Assembly (NCBI GenBank): GCA_024305745.1
Contig: JAHRBS010000004.1
Span: 2,294,001-2,358,000 of the forward strand
Source: Polyporus tsugae
Taxonomy: Eukaryota > Basidiomycota > Agaricomycetes > Polyporales > Polyporaceae
Direction: 5' to 3'
Length of the DNA stretch: 64,000 nt
This document shows, one piece after another, positions 12,652 through 24,868 of the stretch. The notes beneath the pieces were generated by a model. That model saw nothing but the letters and a program-made list of their open reading frames with translations. It did no database searches and had not been told where the DNA came from. The first letter of the stretch is position 1. Each line of letters opens with the position of its first letter. A program made the translations under genes and the position numbers.

Positions 12652-15600
12652 TCAATCCATCTCCTCGATATCGACATCATCTTCGTCCATATAGTCGACG
12701 TCCATCGCTTCGCCCATCCCCTCGTGGTTGGGCATGATGTACAGGCGGTTGTGGGGCCCGTCGAACTGCACGTTCACGAGCTCGCCGTCGCGGATGCGCT
12801 CCGAGAGGATCATGACCGAGAGTGGGTTCAGGAGCTCCTGCTGGATGGCGCGGTTGAGCGGCCGCGCACCGTACGTGGGCGAGTATCCGATAGACATCAG
12901 GTAGTTCTTCGCCGCATCGTCGAGCTCGAGCCTGATCTTGCGGTCTGCGAGGCGCTCCTGGACCTCCTTCAGGCGAATGTCGACGATCTTGAGCACGTTG
13001 TTCCGGGAAAGCGTGCGCTGTGATGACACGAGTTAGCACAACGGCTCGAGTCGGTTAAGACAGGGACACTTACATAGATGACGATTTCGTCGATACGGTT
13101 GATGAACTCCGGCGGGAAGTGGTTGCGGATCGCGCCCATGACGAGGTCGCGAGTGGCCGACTTGACCGGGCCTTCGCCCATGTCGTTGAGGAAGGCGGCG
13201 CCGAGGTTGCTCGTCATGATGATAACGGTGTTGCGGAAGTCCACAACACGGCCCTGACCGTCCGTGAGCCGTCCGTCGTCGAGCACCTGGAGGAAGAGCT
13301 GGTAGAACTCGCGCGATGCCTTCTCGATCTCGTCGATGAGCACGATCGAGTACGGCTTGCGGCGGATGTACTCCGTGAGCTGTCCTCCCTCGTCGTGACC
13401 GACGTATCCCGGAGGGGAACCGATGAGACGAGCGATGGAGTGTTTCTCGGAGTATTCAGAACCGTCGATACGAATCATGGCTTCCGGCGAATCGAAGAGG
13501 AGCGTCGCAAGCTGTTGAACCGTGCATCAGGATCACGGTTAACAGGAAGATGCGAAACCACTTACCGTCTTGCTCATCAACGTCTTACCAGTACCAGACG
13601 GCCCAGCGAACAGGAAGCTCGCAATAGGCCTGTTCGCGTCGCGGAGACCCGAGCGGCTCAGACGAATCGCGTTCGCGACCGCCTTCACTGCCTCGGGCTG
13701 GCCGACGACGTTCTCCGCCAGAATCCGCTCCATGCGCAGCAGCTTCTCCTTCTCCGTACTCATCAGCCGCGTCACGGGGATGCTCGTCCACCGCGCGACG
13801 ATCTCCGCGATCTTCTCGGGGGTCACGCCGTCGTCCGCACTGTCACCGCGCGCCAGGTCGTCTTCGGCCTTCTTCGACTCCAGTACTTTGAGCCGGCTCT
13901 GCAGATCGGGCAGGGCGTAGTAGCGAAGGTCGGATGCGGTCGCAAGGTCGTAACGGCGCTCTGCTTCGTCGGCCTTAGCCTTGAGTTCGTCGATGCGGCG
14001 CCGGACGTTTTGAATCTCATCTCCGCGCTGCTTCTCAGCTTCGTATGCGGCCTGGCGAGGCTGGAGCTGATCGTCGACGTCGGCGATCGCCTTGCGAGCA
14101 TTGACGAGTCGTTCTTTCGAGGCGTCGTCCTTCTCGCGCTCGAGGGCATGGATCTCAACCTCAAGCTCGAGCTTGCGCCGCCGAAGCTGGTCGATAGCCT
14201 CGGGCGCGGTCTCCCGAGTCACGCGAACACTGAAAATTCAAAGTCAGCTCGTCCGAGAATGATTCTGAGGAGCATAAATAGCTAACCTTGCACACGCCTC
14301 GTCGACCAAGTCGATGGCAGAGTCCGGGAGTCGCCTTGTGGTGAGATAGCGGTGGGCCAGTTGAGCTGCCGAGATAAGCGCACCGTCGAGGATCCGCACA
14401 CCGTGATGGACCTCGTACTTCTCCCGGATACCACGGAGAATGGAGATGGTCTCCGGCACGGTCGGCTCGCTGACGATGACCTGCGCGAATCGACGCTCAA
14501 GAGCGGGGTCCTTCTCGACGTATGTCCTGTACTCCTTGAGGGTCGTTGCACCGATGCAGCGGAGCTTGCCGCGGGCAAGAAGGGGCTTAAAGAGGTTCGC
14601 AGCGTCCATGCCACCACCGCCAGCGCCGCCGCCACCAGCCATGATGAGGTGGAACTCGTCGATAAAGAGGATGACGCCAGGACCTTCCTCTGAAGCCTTC
14701 TCGACTTCGTTCAGGACTGACTTGATCCGCTCCTCGTACTCGCCCCTGTACTTGGCGCCCGCCATGAGCGCACCCATATCGAGAGAGTAGAGTCGCGCGA
14801 TGAGTGAAGCCGGAACGTCGCGGTTAACGATACGCTGTGCAAGGCCCTCGGCGATGGCAGACTTTCCGACACCGGGTTCACCGATGAGGATTGGGTTGTT
14901 CTTGGTCCTGCGCGTTGGCGATTAGAACACATTCGAAACAATTTATCTCGTCGCGGCTTACCTACGGCAAAGGATACGAACGACGCGGCGAATCTCGTTG
15001 TCACGGCCAATGACGGGATCGAGCTTGCCCTCCTCAGCAAGAGCGGTGAGATCAGTAGCGTATTTGTTCAGGGCGTCAAAGCCTTGCTCCGCGTTTTTGG
15101 TGTCCACGCGACGGTTGCCTCTGATCTGCTCGATGGATGTCTTGAGAACGTTTTCGGTGAGCCCTGCCTCCTTGAGGACAGGCGTGATGGAAGAGTCCTT
15201 GATGAGGGCAAGGAGGATGTGGTCCTGGGCAATGTAGGAATCGTGCATGTTCTTCCTGAGAGAATCGGCCTCGCGAATGATCTTGGCGGCGGCAGAGCTG
15301 AGAGAGGTCTCATCGGGTGGTGGTGACTGGGTGGGTAGTCGGACGATGAGTTTCTGGAGACCTCTCCGAACTGTTGTCTGGAGCGAACGTTAGTACCTCG
15401 TTTCACGGTTCGAAGATAAACTAGTTACTGACCGAATCGCCGCCCGCTTTTTCGATAACCGAACTGAAGAGAGAATGAAGAGTGGGGGATGCGCCTGCTG
15501 CTGCGTCACCCTGGCCCTCATTGAGGAGGGCGAAGGCGATGTGCGCGGGATGGACTGTGAAAATGGAGGTCAATATCAGGAAGATCGGGGGGGCGGATCG

Positions 15601-15698
15601 CTGGGAGACTTACCTTGTGCATTTGCATAGTCCTTTGCGAGTTGGATCGCTGCTTGGAGCGACTCCTGAGTCTTGTCAGTGAAGTCCAAGTTGTTCAT
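12652..15698 (-). CDS. HSP104: HSP104 protein disaggregase (ClpB-type AAA+ ATPase)
   Basis: Hsp104 rescues proteins from aggregates together with Hsp70/Hsp40, threading them through a hexamer. Exons 15698-15614, 15554-15433, 15377-14962, 14907-14287, 14229-13566, 13511-13074, 13017-12652 give 903 residues, close to the yeast length of 908. N-domain: [14 protein letters not shown] to about residue 150. First ATPase domain: Walker A GEPGVGKS, pore-loop [12 protein letters not shown], Walker [10 protein letters not shown] coiled middle domain rich in Glu/Lys/Arg is present (about residues 400-500). Second ATPase domain: Walker A GPSGTGKT, pore loop [13 protein letters not shown], Walker [10 protein letters not shown], sensor TSNLGA and the GARPLNR motif. 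The protein ends in an acidic tail [11 protein letters not shown], like the TPR-cochaperone-binding tails of cytosolic Hsp104. A heat-shock element lies upstream. Confidence 0.97.
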
Positions 15699-15862
15699 GG
15701 TTTGAAGAGAATGTGACAGGAGGGGTATCTAGTTGAGGGTAGTTGCTGTTTGAATGAGAGTTGGATGAGTGGCATGGGGTTGATATAAGTACTGGTAGCC
15801 AGTTGTAGTCCAGGGCGGTCCAAGGACAACTGGAAGGGAGCGGAACTGCCTCGAGCGAGAGC

Positions 15863-15875
15863 GGAATGTTCGAGC
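15863..15875 (-). promoter_or_regulatory. Candidate heat-shock element upstream of HSP104
   Basis: The stretch GGAATGTTCGAGC contains inverted GAA and TTC pentamer cores separated by two bases, followed by a degenerate third unit (GAG). It lies about 165 bp upstream of the HSP104 start codon, and a TATA-like TTATAT lies between them on the minus strand (about 15783-15788). HSF1 binds such arrays in all fungi; binding here is inferred. Confidence 0.55.
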
Positions 15876-16072
15876 ACTGTCCATACTTGGCAGTGGCAAT
15901 CCGTACAGTACGCCATCTCGCTCGACGCGTTGACGGTCTGCTTGACGTCACCTGCTAATCATCATCATGCGCCCAGCCCTTCGCCCGGTCCCTGCCGATT
16001 ATTTTCCCACGCTCCCCCGGCCACCCGACGTGCCTTCCTAATTCGGACCCGCCCAACTCTGCGTTGACCGCC

Positions 16073-16710
16073 ATGCTTGCTCGCCGGGCTCTGCAGGGGC
16101 TCGCTCGCCCTCTCACCCGCCTCTCCTCATCGACTCCCCCAGTCCCTGCCCACGAAGCACCTTCTCCTGCTGCCGCCGTCCCCCAGTCGCCCAACTTCGC
16201 CAACACATGGTCGACTAGTCAGCGGCCCCGCCCTCAGCAGCATTCAGGCCCGCGTTTCGAGCAGACTATCATGGAACTCCAGCCTAACCCCCTCAGCGCC
16301 ATGGAGATGGTCAACAAGGAACCCATTCGTGTTGTTGATGGCCGCAAGGCAGTTTGCGACGGCGGTACGTTGTTCGACCTCCTTCCTCCTGGCGCTTACT
16401 TATCCCGGTTATAGGAGGAGGCCCTCTTGGTCACCCCAAGATCTTCATCAACTTGGTAAGCCTTTTGGCTCGTGAATTCATAACCAAAGCATTCATGGTG
16501 GTCTCCAACAGGACAAGCCAGGTCCTCGGGCATGCGGGTATGCCTCTGTTCAACACCCTTTCTGCAATAACTCAGAGCCTAATCACCCGTTGCGTCACTT
16601 CCCATTCACAGCTACTGGTGCGCTCCTTTCCACGTTTCGCTACTACATGCGCCGCTGACCCTCCGCCCCTCCTCAGCGGCATCCGCTTCGAGCAGGCACC
16701 GCACCACTAG
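16073..16710 (+). CDS. NADH:ubiquinone oxidoreductase 13 kDa subunit (NDUFS6 type, zinc site), contains a 6-nt exon
   Basis: This zinc-binding subunit sits in the N-module of mitochondrial complex I. Exons 16073-16364, 16415-16455, 16512-16537, 16612-16617, 16677-16710 total 399 nt, 132 residues. The N-terminus MLARRALQGLARPLTRL is Arg-rich, free of acidic residues and fits a mitochondrial targeting peptide. The conserved core is VCDGGGGPLGHPKIFINLD, then RACGYCGIRF, matching the CxnH..CxxC zinc site of NDUFS6. The fourth exon is just CTACTG; it supplies most of the GYC of the CGYCG motif and keeps the frame. Leaving it out would stay in frame but remove a zinc-ligand Cys. Divergent from HSP104, with 374 bp between start codons. 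Confidence 0.93.
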
Positions 16711-18541
16711 ATGGTTCTCCACGTTCTGTATTCAGTTGCCTAATATCTCCAGTTCAGTGGACCAATGCATTATCTCTCCACAACCGCGCTCATATTCACT
16801 CACCTGCCCCTTGTTTGCCCAAATCCCGAGTCCGACCGATCGTTCTTCACATATCCCGACTGTTTCGCGTGTGAAGCCGGCGATCGTGGACCTTGTACGA
16901 GACCCCTCCCCAGCGCCCAGCCTTCCCGGCGTGCCTCCGTCCTCGTCCAGCGGCCCCTGTCGCGAATCCCGAATCCGAACCACTTGCTTCTCAAAACTCG
17001 GTCCTGCCGCCGCGACATTCAACACCGTACGCGCCCCTGTCTGGAAGCCCGGTCATACAGTAGATTTGGTACGACCTACCCACACGTCCGCACGCGGCCG
17101 ACGGGGTCGAAGCCCGTCAGTTCCGTGTCGCAAACAAGGTTAGCGTTCAGATCTCAGACACCCGCCGGTCAACCCACGATCGCCCACCCAGTGCTGCCTC
17201 ACCGCTCGCAATCCGCCCTGTGCTTACGGCGAAGAGGCAGATCGCCCTGATGCATTGTTCCGAGGGCAGCGTTTCGCAGGATCTCGAACGTCCGCAAGGC
17301 TTCATTGACGTCGGCCTCCCAGGAGTGTGTCTGTCGCCCACCAGCAGATGCCGTTGAAATTCTTCACGTTTCGTACAGGCCGTCAGACAGAAGACGCATC
17401 GATACAGTGTCCTTGTCCGCAACGGGGCACCTCGCGAGTGCGGCCGCCGCACTGCGCGGCGAATTTCGAAGTTGAATCATGGCTGTGAACGGCTGCCGCG
17501 CGCCGACCGCCGGTGTCCGTGTCCGGGGCCAGCCCTCGAACGTTCCAGCTCCCCCCCCCCTCATGGCCATGCGCACCATTTAGAACTCTTCTCCCGGACC
17601 CTTCTGCGCGGCTCCTTCTCTGCCATTGAAAATACTGACACATAACCGGCGTCCCCGCGGCAGGTCCTCGCGCGCCCCCCTCTAAGCTCGCGAGCTCACA
17701 CGCCAAGCGGGACACACGCTCACACTGACACGCAGAGAAGATGTGTGCTGCTGTTTTAAGTCCTTTGCTTTGGTTCGACCACCTCGAGTACTGTACAAAT
17801 ACACATGAGATGTAGTCTATGTATGATAAATGAGAAGCCGCGCTCGGATGGGGGAATAAGACGAGACGGGGGATAATGCGATGCGCGCAGCAAACGCCAC
17901 GGCGCGCTGCCTCAGGCGCGCGCGCGTCGTCGAATAGTTGTAATTGTAGGGTACGGGTAATGTGAAAGCGAATGTAGAAGCGCGGGGGTGAGGAGAGAGA
18001 TACAAGTGTCAAGCGAGTGTGGGGGGGACGTGCCAGCGCCGTTCCAGCGCCGTCCTCCGTCGTGCGCGACGGTCCGAATGCGAAGTGCAGGTGCGGATGC
18101 GGATGCGGCGTCCCAAAGAGGGGGTGCAAAGAAGATGAAGAACCGTGTGAACTGTGCACGTACAACCGAGTCCGAATGAGTGTCGAGTGCAAGTGATAAG
18201 TTCAGAAGAGGAAAGCCAGAGATGCAAACGGAGACGAAGGATGTGTATGTGTGCCGATGAGGGAAGCGATTGAGAACGACGTGGAGAGGATGGGAATATT
18301 GATGGTCGAGAACTATGGTGCGGATTACAGCGGGGAATAGACAAGTCGATGCGGGTGGAGTGCGCGGGAAGCAGGAACGCTTGCAGAGCCAATGATGAAA
18401 GATGCGGGCACGAGTGAGCCGTTAAATACGAAGCAAGAATGAGCGTGATGTGCGACAAGTGGCCTAGAGGATGTACAACGGTGGAGGCGTCATGACGGAG
18501 GGCGATGCAGCGGAAAGAGGATGGGAAGCAGACCACAGGGG
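16711..18541. other. Intergenic region with no confident gene
   Basis: About 1.8 kb between the complex I subunit and the 3' end of the kinase gene. Several GC-rich open frames overlap on both strands but show no conserved protein. One minus-strand frame (17452-17147) includes a single C2H2-like pattern; see findings. A run of ten C lies at 17551-17560. Confidence 0.5.
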
Positions 18542-21500
18542 TCAGCCGAAGTCGTTGCCGACGTCCTCCGGCGATGTGAAGGACATGGGTGATAATGGGG
18601 GATACTCGCCCTCCGCGACGGCCTCGAGCTGTGAGAAGGGAGGCAGAGACCCAGGTCGCGTTTGGAGTGAAGATAACGGCGGCTATAGTAGACGTACACA
18701 ATCAGCCCGCATATACCATGTACCGCATGACGAAATAACTCACCACTTTGAATATGGGGTTGATCGCAGACTTGGGCGCAATGCCAGGACTGGACGGATA
18801 GCTCCCATTGCCTTTCGGCTCGTAAGGACTCGTTGGCCCTGAAAGTTGGAACCCTGTTGGATATGTCGGTTGTGGGGGAATGATCAGTGTCGGGCGCTCG
18901 TCTGCAGGTGATCGCCCGCCGGCGTTGTCCACTGTCGAATTACTTCCGTTCTCGCGCGACCACGGGATCGGCGACGATAGCGAGAGCATGTGCATCGGTG
19001 GCGCAGCTGGTGACCCACCGTCTGAGATAGACGAGGAGTCCACGGACGCGCGCAAGTGGAAGTCGTGCGCGAACTGCTGCTCCATCGCCAGCGACGTCGA
19101 CGAGCGGCCACGAGGTGAGAACTCGTCGGACAACGTGCCCAACGACGACATGGATGTCATCCGGCTGATACCCAGTGCGCTTGGTCGATTTCGTAATCGT
19201 GGCGGACCGGGGTCGCTGTCGACTGTCGCGAACGAGATCACAGACATGCCGCTTGGCATGTCTGTCGATGACATGGAGTGATCGTCATCGAAGTCCCGTC
19301 GACGAGCCTTCGGTAGTCGTTCGTCACGCCCACGCCAGTCGCCCCGTGGATGTGATTCAGCAGGAGGATTGACGAAGCTCCCTCCGGCAGCGTCGATGGA
19401 AGACACACCGTGACTCTGCGTCTGCCGGATGGGCCCGGCGGCCGCAGGTTGCTTGCCGTTTTGCCGCTGGTTGTTGGGGGCGGCGTGCATCATAGCGAAA
19501 CTGCTGCGCCACTCGAAGTCCAGTGATGCTGAAGGATCGCGGAAACGCTTGCTCTTCTCCAAGACCGCACGCGCCTGTTCCTTCTGCATCTTCTCCGCAA
19601 GCAGACGTCGCTGTTTCTCCGACTCCCTCCGTATCCGCTCGGCCTCCTTTTTCCGCTGCTTAGGGTCCACGATACGAGGAGGGACTTCCTGTATTGGGGA
19701 GAGCTCAGACAGCGAGCGACTGTCTGTACTGGAGGACTGCGTGCGCTTGAGTGACGGAGTCGAACCAGCCGAGCTGACAGAATGTGGATGCTCCGGCAAG
19801 GGTGGAAGAGGGGGTTGTGCACCTTTGTCGCCGTGCCCGCCGAACATGTTCGAGATACCCCATTTGCTTGGCTTCTTGAAGAGACCCGAGCGTTCGCGGC
19901 CCTTGGAGGTTTGATGCGAGGTGATATCTTGGATGTTGCCGTTCGCGATGTCGCGAACCGAATCCTCAACGTGAGGTCTTGCGAAGTCCTCCCTGAGCAT
20001 GGGAGAAGTCTGGACATCGATCGACTGGGGAAACCCGTCTGGGGGAATCTCGACATGTGGTGAGATCTCCATTGGATCCCAGGTTCCCTGGGAGTCCGAG
20101 GCGTAGGAAGGCCATCCATGGGACTGTTCCGAAGGTGTACGAGATCGTACAGGATACGAACCGTTGGGTAACTGGACATGCACGACCTCTGGGGGGTATG
20201 GAGAAGTTCTGTCCGCATCTGAAAATGGCGTTCGTGACGAAGGCACGTCGTAGAAAGGTGTGCGATGAGATGCAGAGGCATCTGGTATCTGTACAGTGGC
20301 TGCTGGCGGTTGCTCCTCGAACTCGGGTTTGCCTGGAACGGAGTTGTGAGAATGGGACGGCGGGACGCTGCGAGGCGTAACGGAGGGTAGCGACCGCGCC
20401 GGAGACGCGCCATTCCGGTGCGAGGGCCGGGCGGGTACGGCATGTCCGTTGGAGACCGTCGTCGGTAGAGAACCCGGAGGACCGGGCGGGTTGTTGAGGG
20501 GCGTCGTCTCAAGAAGGTATGGGTGCTCGAAACACTGCTTACTCGTCAAGCGCAGTTCAGGATCATACTTGAGAAGATCTGCTATGCACTCGACCAGCTT
20601 GATCGGGACTGAGCGATCGAACAGGGAATAGATGTCCCTAGGAGGGATCTATAAGGTATACCGAGTCAGAAGACTCAAGGAAATGGGTTCCCAACTATGC
20701 ATGCGCACCTCTGGAAACGAGAACCCCACTTGTCGAGCCATCTTGATCCCTCGTGGCCATTTCCCGCCGCCGACAGGCTTCCCTCTCGGGTCGTGACCGT
20801 AGTCTCTGCAAGGATCGCCCAACAGTTCGCATATTCTCGCCACCTGATCGACCTCTCCCTGACCGGGAAACAACGGCCGCAAGTTGACCAGCTCCGCCAT
20901 GATGGTTCCAAGTGCCCACATATCCACAGGGTTGGAGTAGTCCCTGCTTTTGAGCAGAACCTCTGGTGCGCGATACCACCGCGTCGACACATACTCGGTG
21001 TAAGGGGGCTTGCTCTTGGTCTCCCTGGCCAGCCCGAAGTCGGCGAGCTTGACAATGACAACGACATCGCTCTCGGGAGGGGCGTCTGGAGAAGCGTGCG
21101 GGGACACAGGTCGGTAGTCGTACAACCCGGTTGTGGTGACAAGCAGGTTCTCCGGCTTCATGTCGCGATGAAAGTAGCCTGATTCGTGGATGTGGTGGAG
21201 GCCTTGTACGACCTGGGAAAAGATGGAAGAGACCAAGCCACCAGCCAAAGGTTTACCTTTGCGGGTCTTGATGAGTTGGTAGAGGTTGCCCTCCATGGAC
21301 TCAAAGACGAAGTAGAGCTCCTTAGTGTCGGGGAGGAGGAAGAAGTCGTAGAGCGGGATGATGTTCGGGTGATAGGGAATCGCACGTAACGACTGTCATG
21401 CACTGACATATGAAGAGGTGGGCTTGTTGTAGAAGGGATAGGGACACACCTCGAGCTCCTTCAGCTTCTTGCACTCATCCCAACCGCCGTCCCACTGCTT

Positions 21501-22000
21501 CTTCATCCTCTTGACGGCGACCAGCCTCTTGCTCGCATATTCGGGCCGCGCCCCACGACCGCATTGCATGGCAGACAAGGGTGTATTGGGCGGTAGCGTC
21601 CCATGCCAATCGCAGAGCCAGACCGTGCCAAAGGATCCATCTCCGACCAACTTGAGCGGCGTATATGATCGTATGGAGCCTGGAAAAGGGGAGGGGACTG
21701 AGAGTGAGCAGGAGACCTACCATGGGGACGGTCGAGGACGACAGGAGAAGACGAGAGGTGAGACTGACTGCTTCTGGAGTCGCCAACGACAAGTTGGTTG
21801 TCCTGCACGGTGACCGAGGGGATAGCTTGAACCGTGATGCGCTCCTTCGCGGTCGGCGCTTGAGCGCGGTGGGACGGAGGGGGGTGGATGGGTTGGATTG
21901 GGGGATGGTTGGCGTGGGGGTGGCCGTTTGGCATGTGTGGGGGGTATGGGTGTTGGTGGACGTGGGGATTATGGCCTTGGTGGACATGGTTTGTGTACAT
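18542..22000 (-). CDS. CRK1: CRK1/Ime2/MAK-type protein kinase with TEY activation motif
   Basis: Exons 22000-21721, 21679-21450, 21392-20709, 20648-18744, 18682-18542 give a 1079-residue protein. A His/Pro-rich leader of about 90 residues precedes the kinase domain. Kinase landmarks: glycine loop LVGDGSFGTVWLCDW, VAIK-type Lys in RLVAVKRMKK, catalytic loop YFHRDMKPENLL, DFG in KLADFGLARE, activation segment YTEYVSTRWYRAPEVLL, and VDMWALGTIMAELVNLRPLFPG. The TEY followed by STRWYRAPE places it with the Ime2/MAK/RCK group, and the TEY form is that of the Ustilago and Cryptococcus Crk1 kinases, which link nutrient and mating signals. About 600 residues of Ser/Pro-rich tail follow, including a KKEAERIRRESEKQRRLLAE coiled stretch. 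Orthology is inferred from motifs; kinase identity is certain. Confidence 0.92.
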
Positions 22001-23525
22001 GATATGAATGTGACTTGCATCGCCCGAGGAGTCGCGAAACTAGGAGTAGCGCGAGGGATTCAATGGTGCATGTGGCGGGAATAAAGATAGGGCGGGGAGG
22101 GCGGGGGCGGGAAGGGGAAGAGAGCGACGGGAGAGGAGGGGAAGAAGATGGCAGGGAGAGCAGAGCAGAGCAGAGCGAGCAGCGAGCGCTGGGACGTGCA
22201 GTCGCCTTGGACTCAGAGACTGGACGAGGACCAGGACGAGAAACAGAATCCTCGCCCATTCCGTCTCCAGCGCTCATCCCCAGGTTATTTTATTATTTTC
22301 CCCTTTATTTTCTCCCCATATCGGTCCCGCAATCCGCCCTTCTTCCCTTTTCGGGGCCTATTCCTGCCCGATACAGCACCCGGCTGCGTTTCAGCGCGAT
22401 TTATCAATGTCATTTCTGCGTCGGCCTCCGGGCTTAGCCCTGCTTGCCTGCGCTCTGACCGCTCTTCTATTCCCTCCCGCGTCCACCCAGCTGGCTGTGT
22501 CTGCCTCTGCTAGATCCGGCAGTTGGGCCGGATGATCACCGCGATCGCATTTATTGCATCGGTAATCATGGCCAGCTAGCCTCGGGCTGATCGCACACCG
22601 CGTCGAGCGTCGACGGCGGCGGTTCCATGCCTCGGCGTTGCACCGCGCACGACAGGGAGCATGAGATGCGACCCCCACCCCGCTAACGCCACAGAGACCG
22701 TGGACTCTGTGAGTCTGATGGGCTGATTGGGTAGGTGCTTGATGGGACGAGAAGCACTGTGCGCGTGGACATGGGCCTCCCTGCTTCATCGAACCTTTCT
22801 TTTTTAGCCGCGCCCGCTTCCTGACGTGTGCCCCAGATGCGTCCCACTTCGCCTCAGCCACGTCGCCAGCCTTGATCACCCTCAGACCCTGCCGGTCTTC
22901 CCCCCGACCCCCATCTCCAACACTTCCCGGCCAGCGCCATCCGTGGCTAGCCCCGTCGCCAACCACCCCGACGCAGCAAGTCTAAGATCGCCCGCGTGCT
23001 ATCGTCCCCGACCCAATCTCCCCACCTGTCACTCTGATTCGCCGCGATCAGCGGGTGATGACCCGCAGCCGTGCTGCCTTCTCAGCTCTTCCCATCTCGA
23101 GCCCGCACCCTTCCCCACGCGCACAACTGAGAACATTGATCGCGATTCGCATCGACTCCTCCCCTTCCGCACTCGCACAGCCCATCGCCTCGGACACTCT
23201 CCCGGCAGATCGGTTCACCCGCAAGTTTCCGCCGTCCGCCCATGATCTGCACTGAATACCAATCTCGGCTTGCTCCACAACGCCTCGGAGCACAATTGCC
23301 ACTCACTTCACTTCTGCACCGTCTCGACCTTGTTCACCCTCTCACCCACGTACTGCAAGCTTCGGCACAAAGGATGGTATAGAGACTAATAGGCCTAGTG
23401 TCATTATAGCTTTGAGTACATAGTACAAAAACTTCATCCGCATCTATATCCTCTGTGTCCACAAGCCCGTTCGGTAGATCAATCGTCCCCACCCCACGCA
23501 GGCCGACGTCTGATAATAAGGGTTT
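22001..23525. other. Kinase promoter and intergenic region
   Basis: About 1.5 kb upstream of CRK1 and downstream of the PRS gene. The minus strand next to the start codon is pyrimidine-rich, as is common in fungal leaders. Open frames in the region have no recognisable domain and I take them as chance. Confidence 0.5.
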
Positions 23526-24868
23526 CTAGTACGGCACCTCGTCGAAGAGCTTCGACACGCTCTCGCCATAATGGCTTCGCCTAATCACCTCGGCAAGCAC
23601 ATTCCCGATGTCGATGACCTCGAGCTTGGAACACTTGGCGACATTTTCCGCCTGCGGCAGGGTGTTCGTCACGATCAGCTTCTCGAGCGCGGACTCGTCC
23701 ACGTTCTTCAGCGCGTTTCCGCTCAGGATGCCATGCGTCACCATCGCATACACCTTCGCGACCCCGGCCTCTGACAGATGTTGGGCGGCCAGACAGAGCG
23801 TGCCACAGGTGTCGGCCATGTCGTCCACGAGGATCGCGACCTTGTCCTTGACGTGACCGACAAGGATCATACGTGACACCTCGTTTGCCTTCTTGCGTTC
23901 CTTGTGGAACAGCGCGAAGTCGACACCCAGCCGATCAGCCATGGAGGTTGCACTATCGGGCGGACACGGGAGAGCCGTCAGCATTCCAATCTTGTCATTC
24001 CCGAATTGATCGCCACTGACCGTTTCGCACCGCCTGCATCGGGCGACACGATGACGACGTTGGGCAAATGGAAGTTTGTGCGGATGTACTGGATTGATGA
24101 CGGCTCCGCATAAAGCTGAGACAAACGCCGGTGTGAACGTCACTAGCACGGAAACAGGCGGCCGGCACTCACGCTACGGGGAGCCGGGGAAAATGTGAGC
24201 TCTCAGACGAAGCTGGCAAGAGCGACCAAACACCCACTTGTCTACGGGCACGTCGAAGAAGCCTTGTATTTGTGAGGCGTGGAGATCCATGGTCTGTTCG
24301 CGTTCCACGGATGCGGCCCAAAAATTGCCCGTCAGACAACTGGCCAAACGCCCATGAACGCAACACTCACGATGACATGGTCGCAGCCTGACTTTTGGAT
24401 CATATTCGCCACGAGTTTGGCGGTGATCGGAGCCCGACTCTTGTCCTTCTTGTCTTGGCGGGCATAAGGAAAGAGAGGGAGGATGGCGGTAATGCGCTTC
24501 GAGCTCGCGATTTTGCAGGCGTGGATCATAATGCAGACCTCCATGAGGGCCGTGTTGATCTCTCCGCACCCAGTGTTGATGATGTACACGTCGTCCTCGC
24601 GGACGGATTCGGCGATGCGGACGTGACTTTCCCCGACGCCGCTCTTGGTCACTTCCGCCCTTGCGAGAGGGACACCGAGTCTGGAAGCAGGGAACGTCAG
24701 ACGTTCGCTTCTAGGAATGTTGCAGCCGTGAATGTGCACCGTCTGGCGATGATCTCTGCTAGCTCAGGGTGGCTAGTGCCTGCGAGGGGAATTGAGGCGG
24801 AGAAAATAGGCGGTCTCGACAGAGGAAGACGCACCAGTGAAGATTTTGATACCGTTGCCAGTGAACAT
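23526..24868 (-). CDS. Ribose-phosphate pyrophosphokinase (PRPP synthetase), needs a 1-nt exon
   Basis: Makes PRPP from ribose 5-phosphate and ATP for nucleotide, His and Trp synthesis. Exons 24868-24835, 24779-24740, 24680-24371, 24293-24238, 24173 (single base), 24115-24021, 23952-23526 sum to 963 nt, 320 residues, against 318 in human PRPS1. Motifs: [51 protein letters not shown] with the flexible-loop region, [47 protein letters not shown] and the PRPP-binding loop [14 protein letters not shown]. The exon ending in VPVD-AA is in phase 2, while the next coding block begins LYAEPSS in phase 0. Only a one-base exon, a C flanked by TAG and GTGAGT, restores VDNLYAEP. See findings. Confidence 0.95.

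Noticed and set aside
17383..18192. 270-codon minus-strand open frame downstream of CRK1
   Set aside because: No conserved motif, composition changes along its length, and it is crossed by other equally long frames.
22826..23245. 140-codon plus-strand open frame upstream of CRK1
   Set aside because: Pro/Ser/Arg-rich with no conserved block; typical of GC-rich leader sequence.
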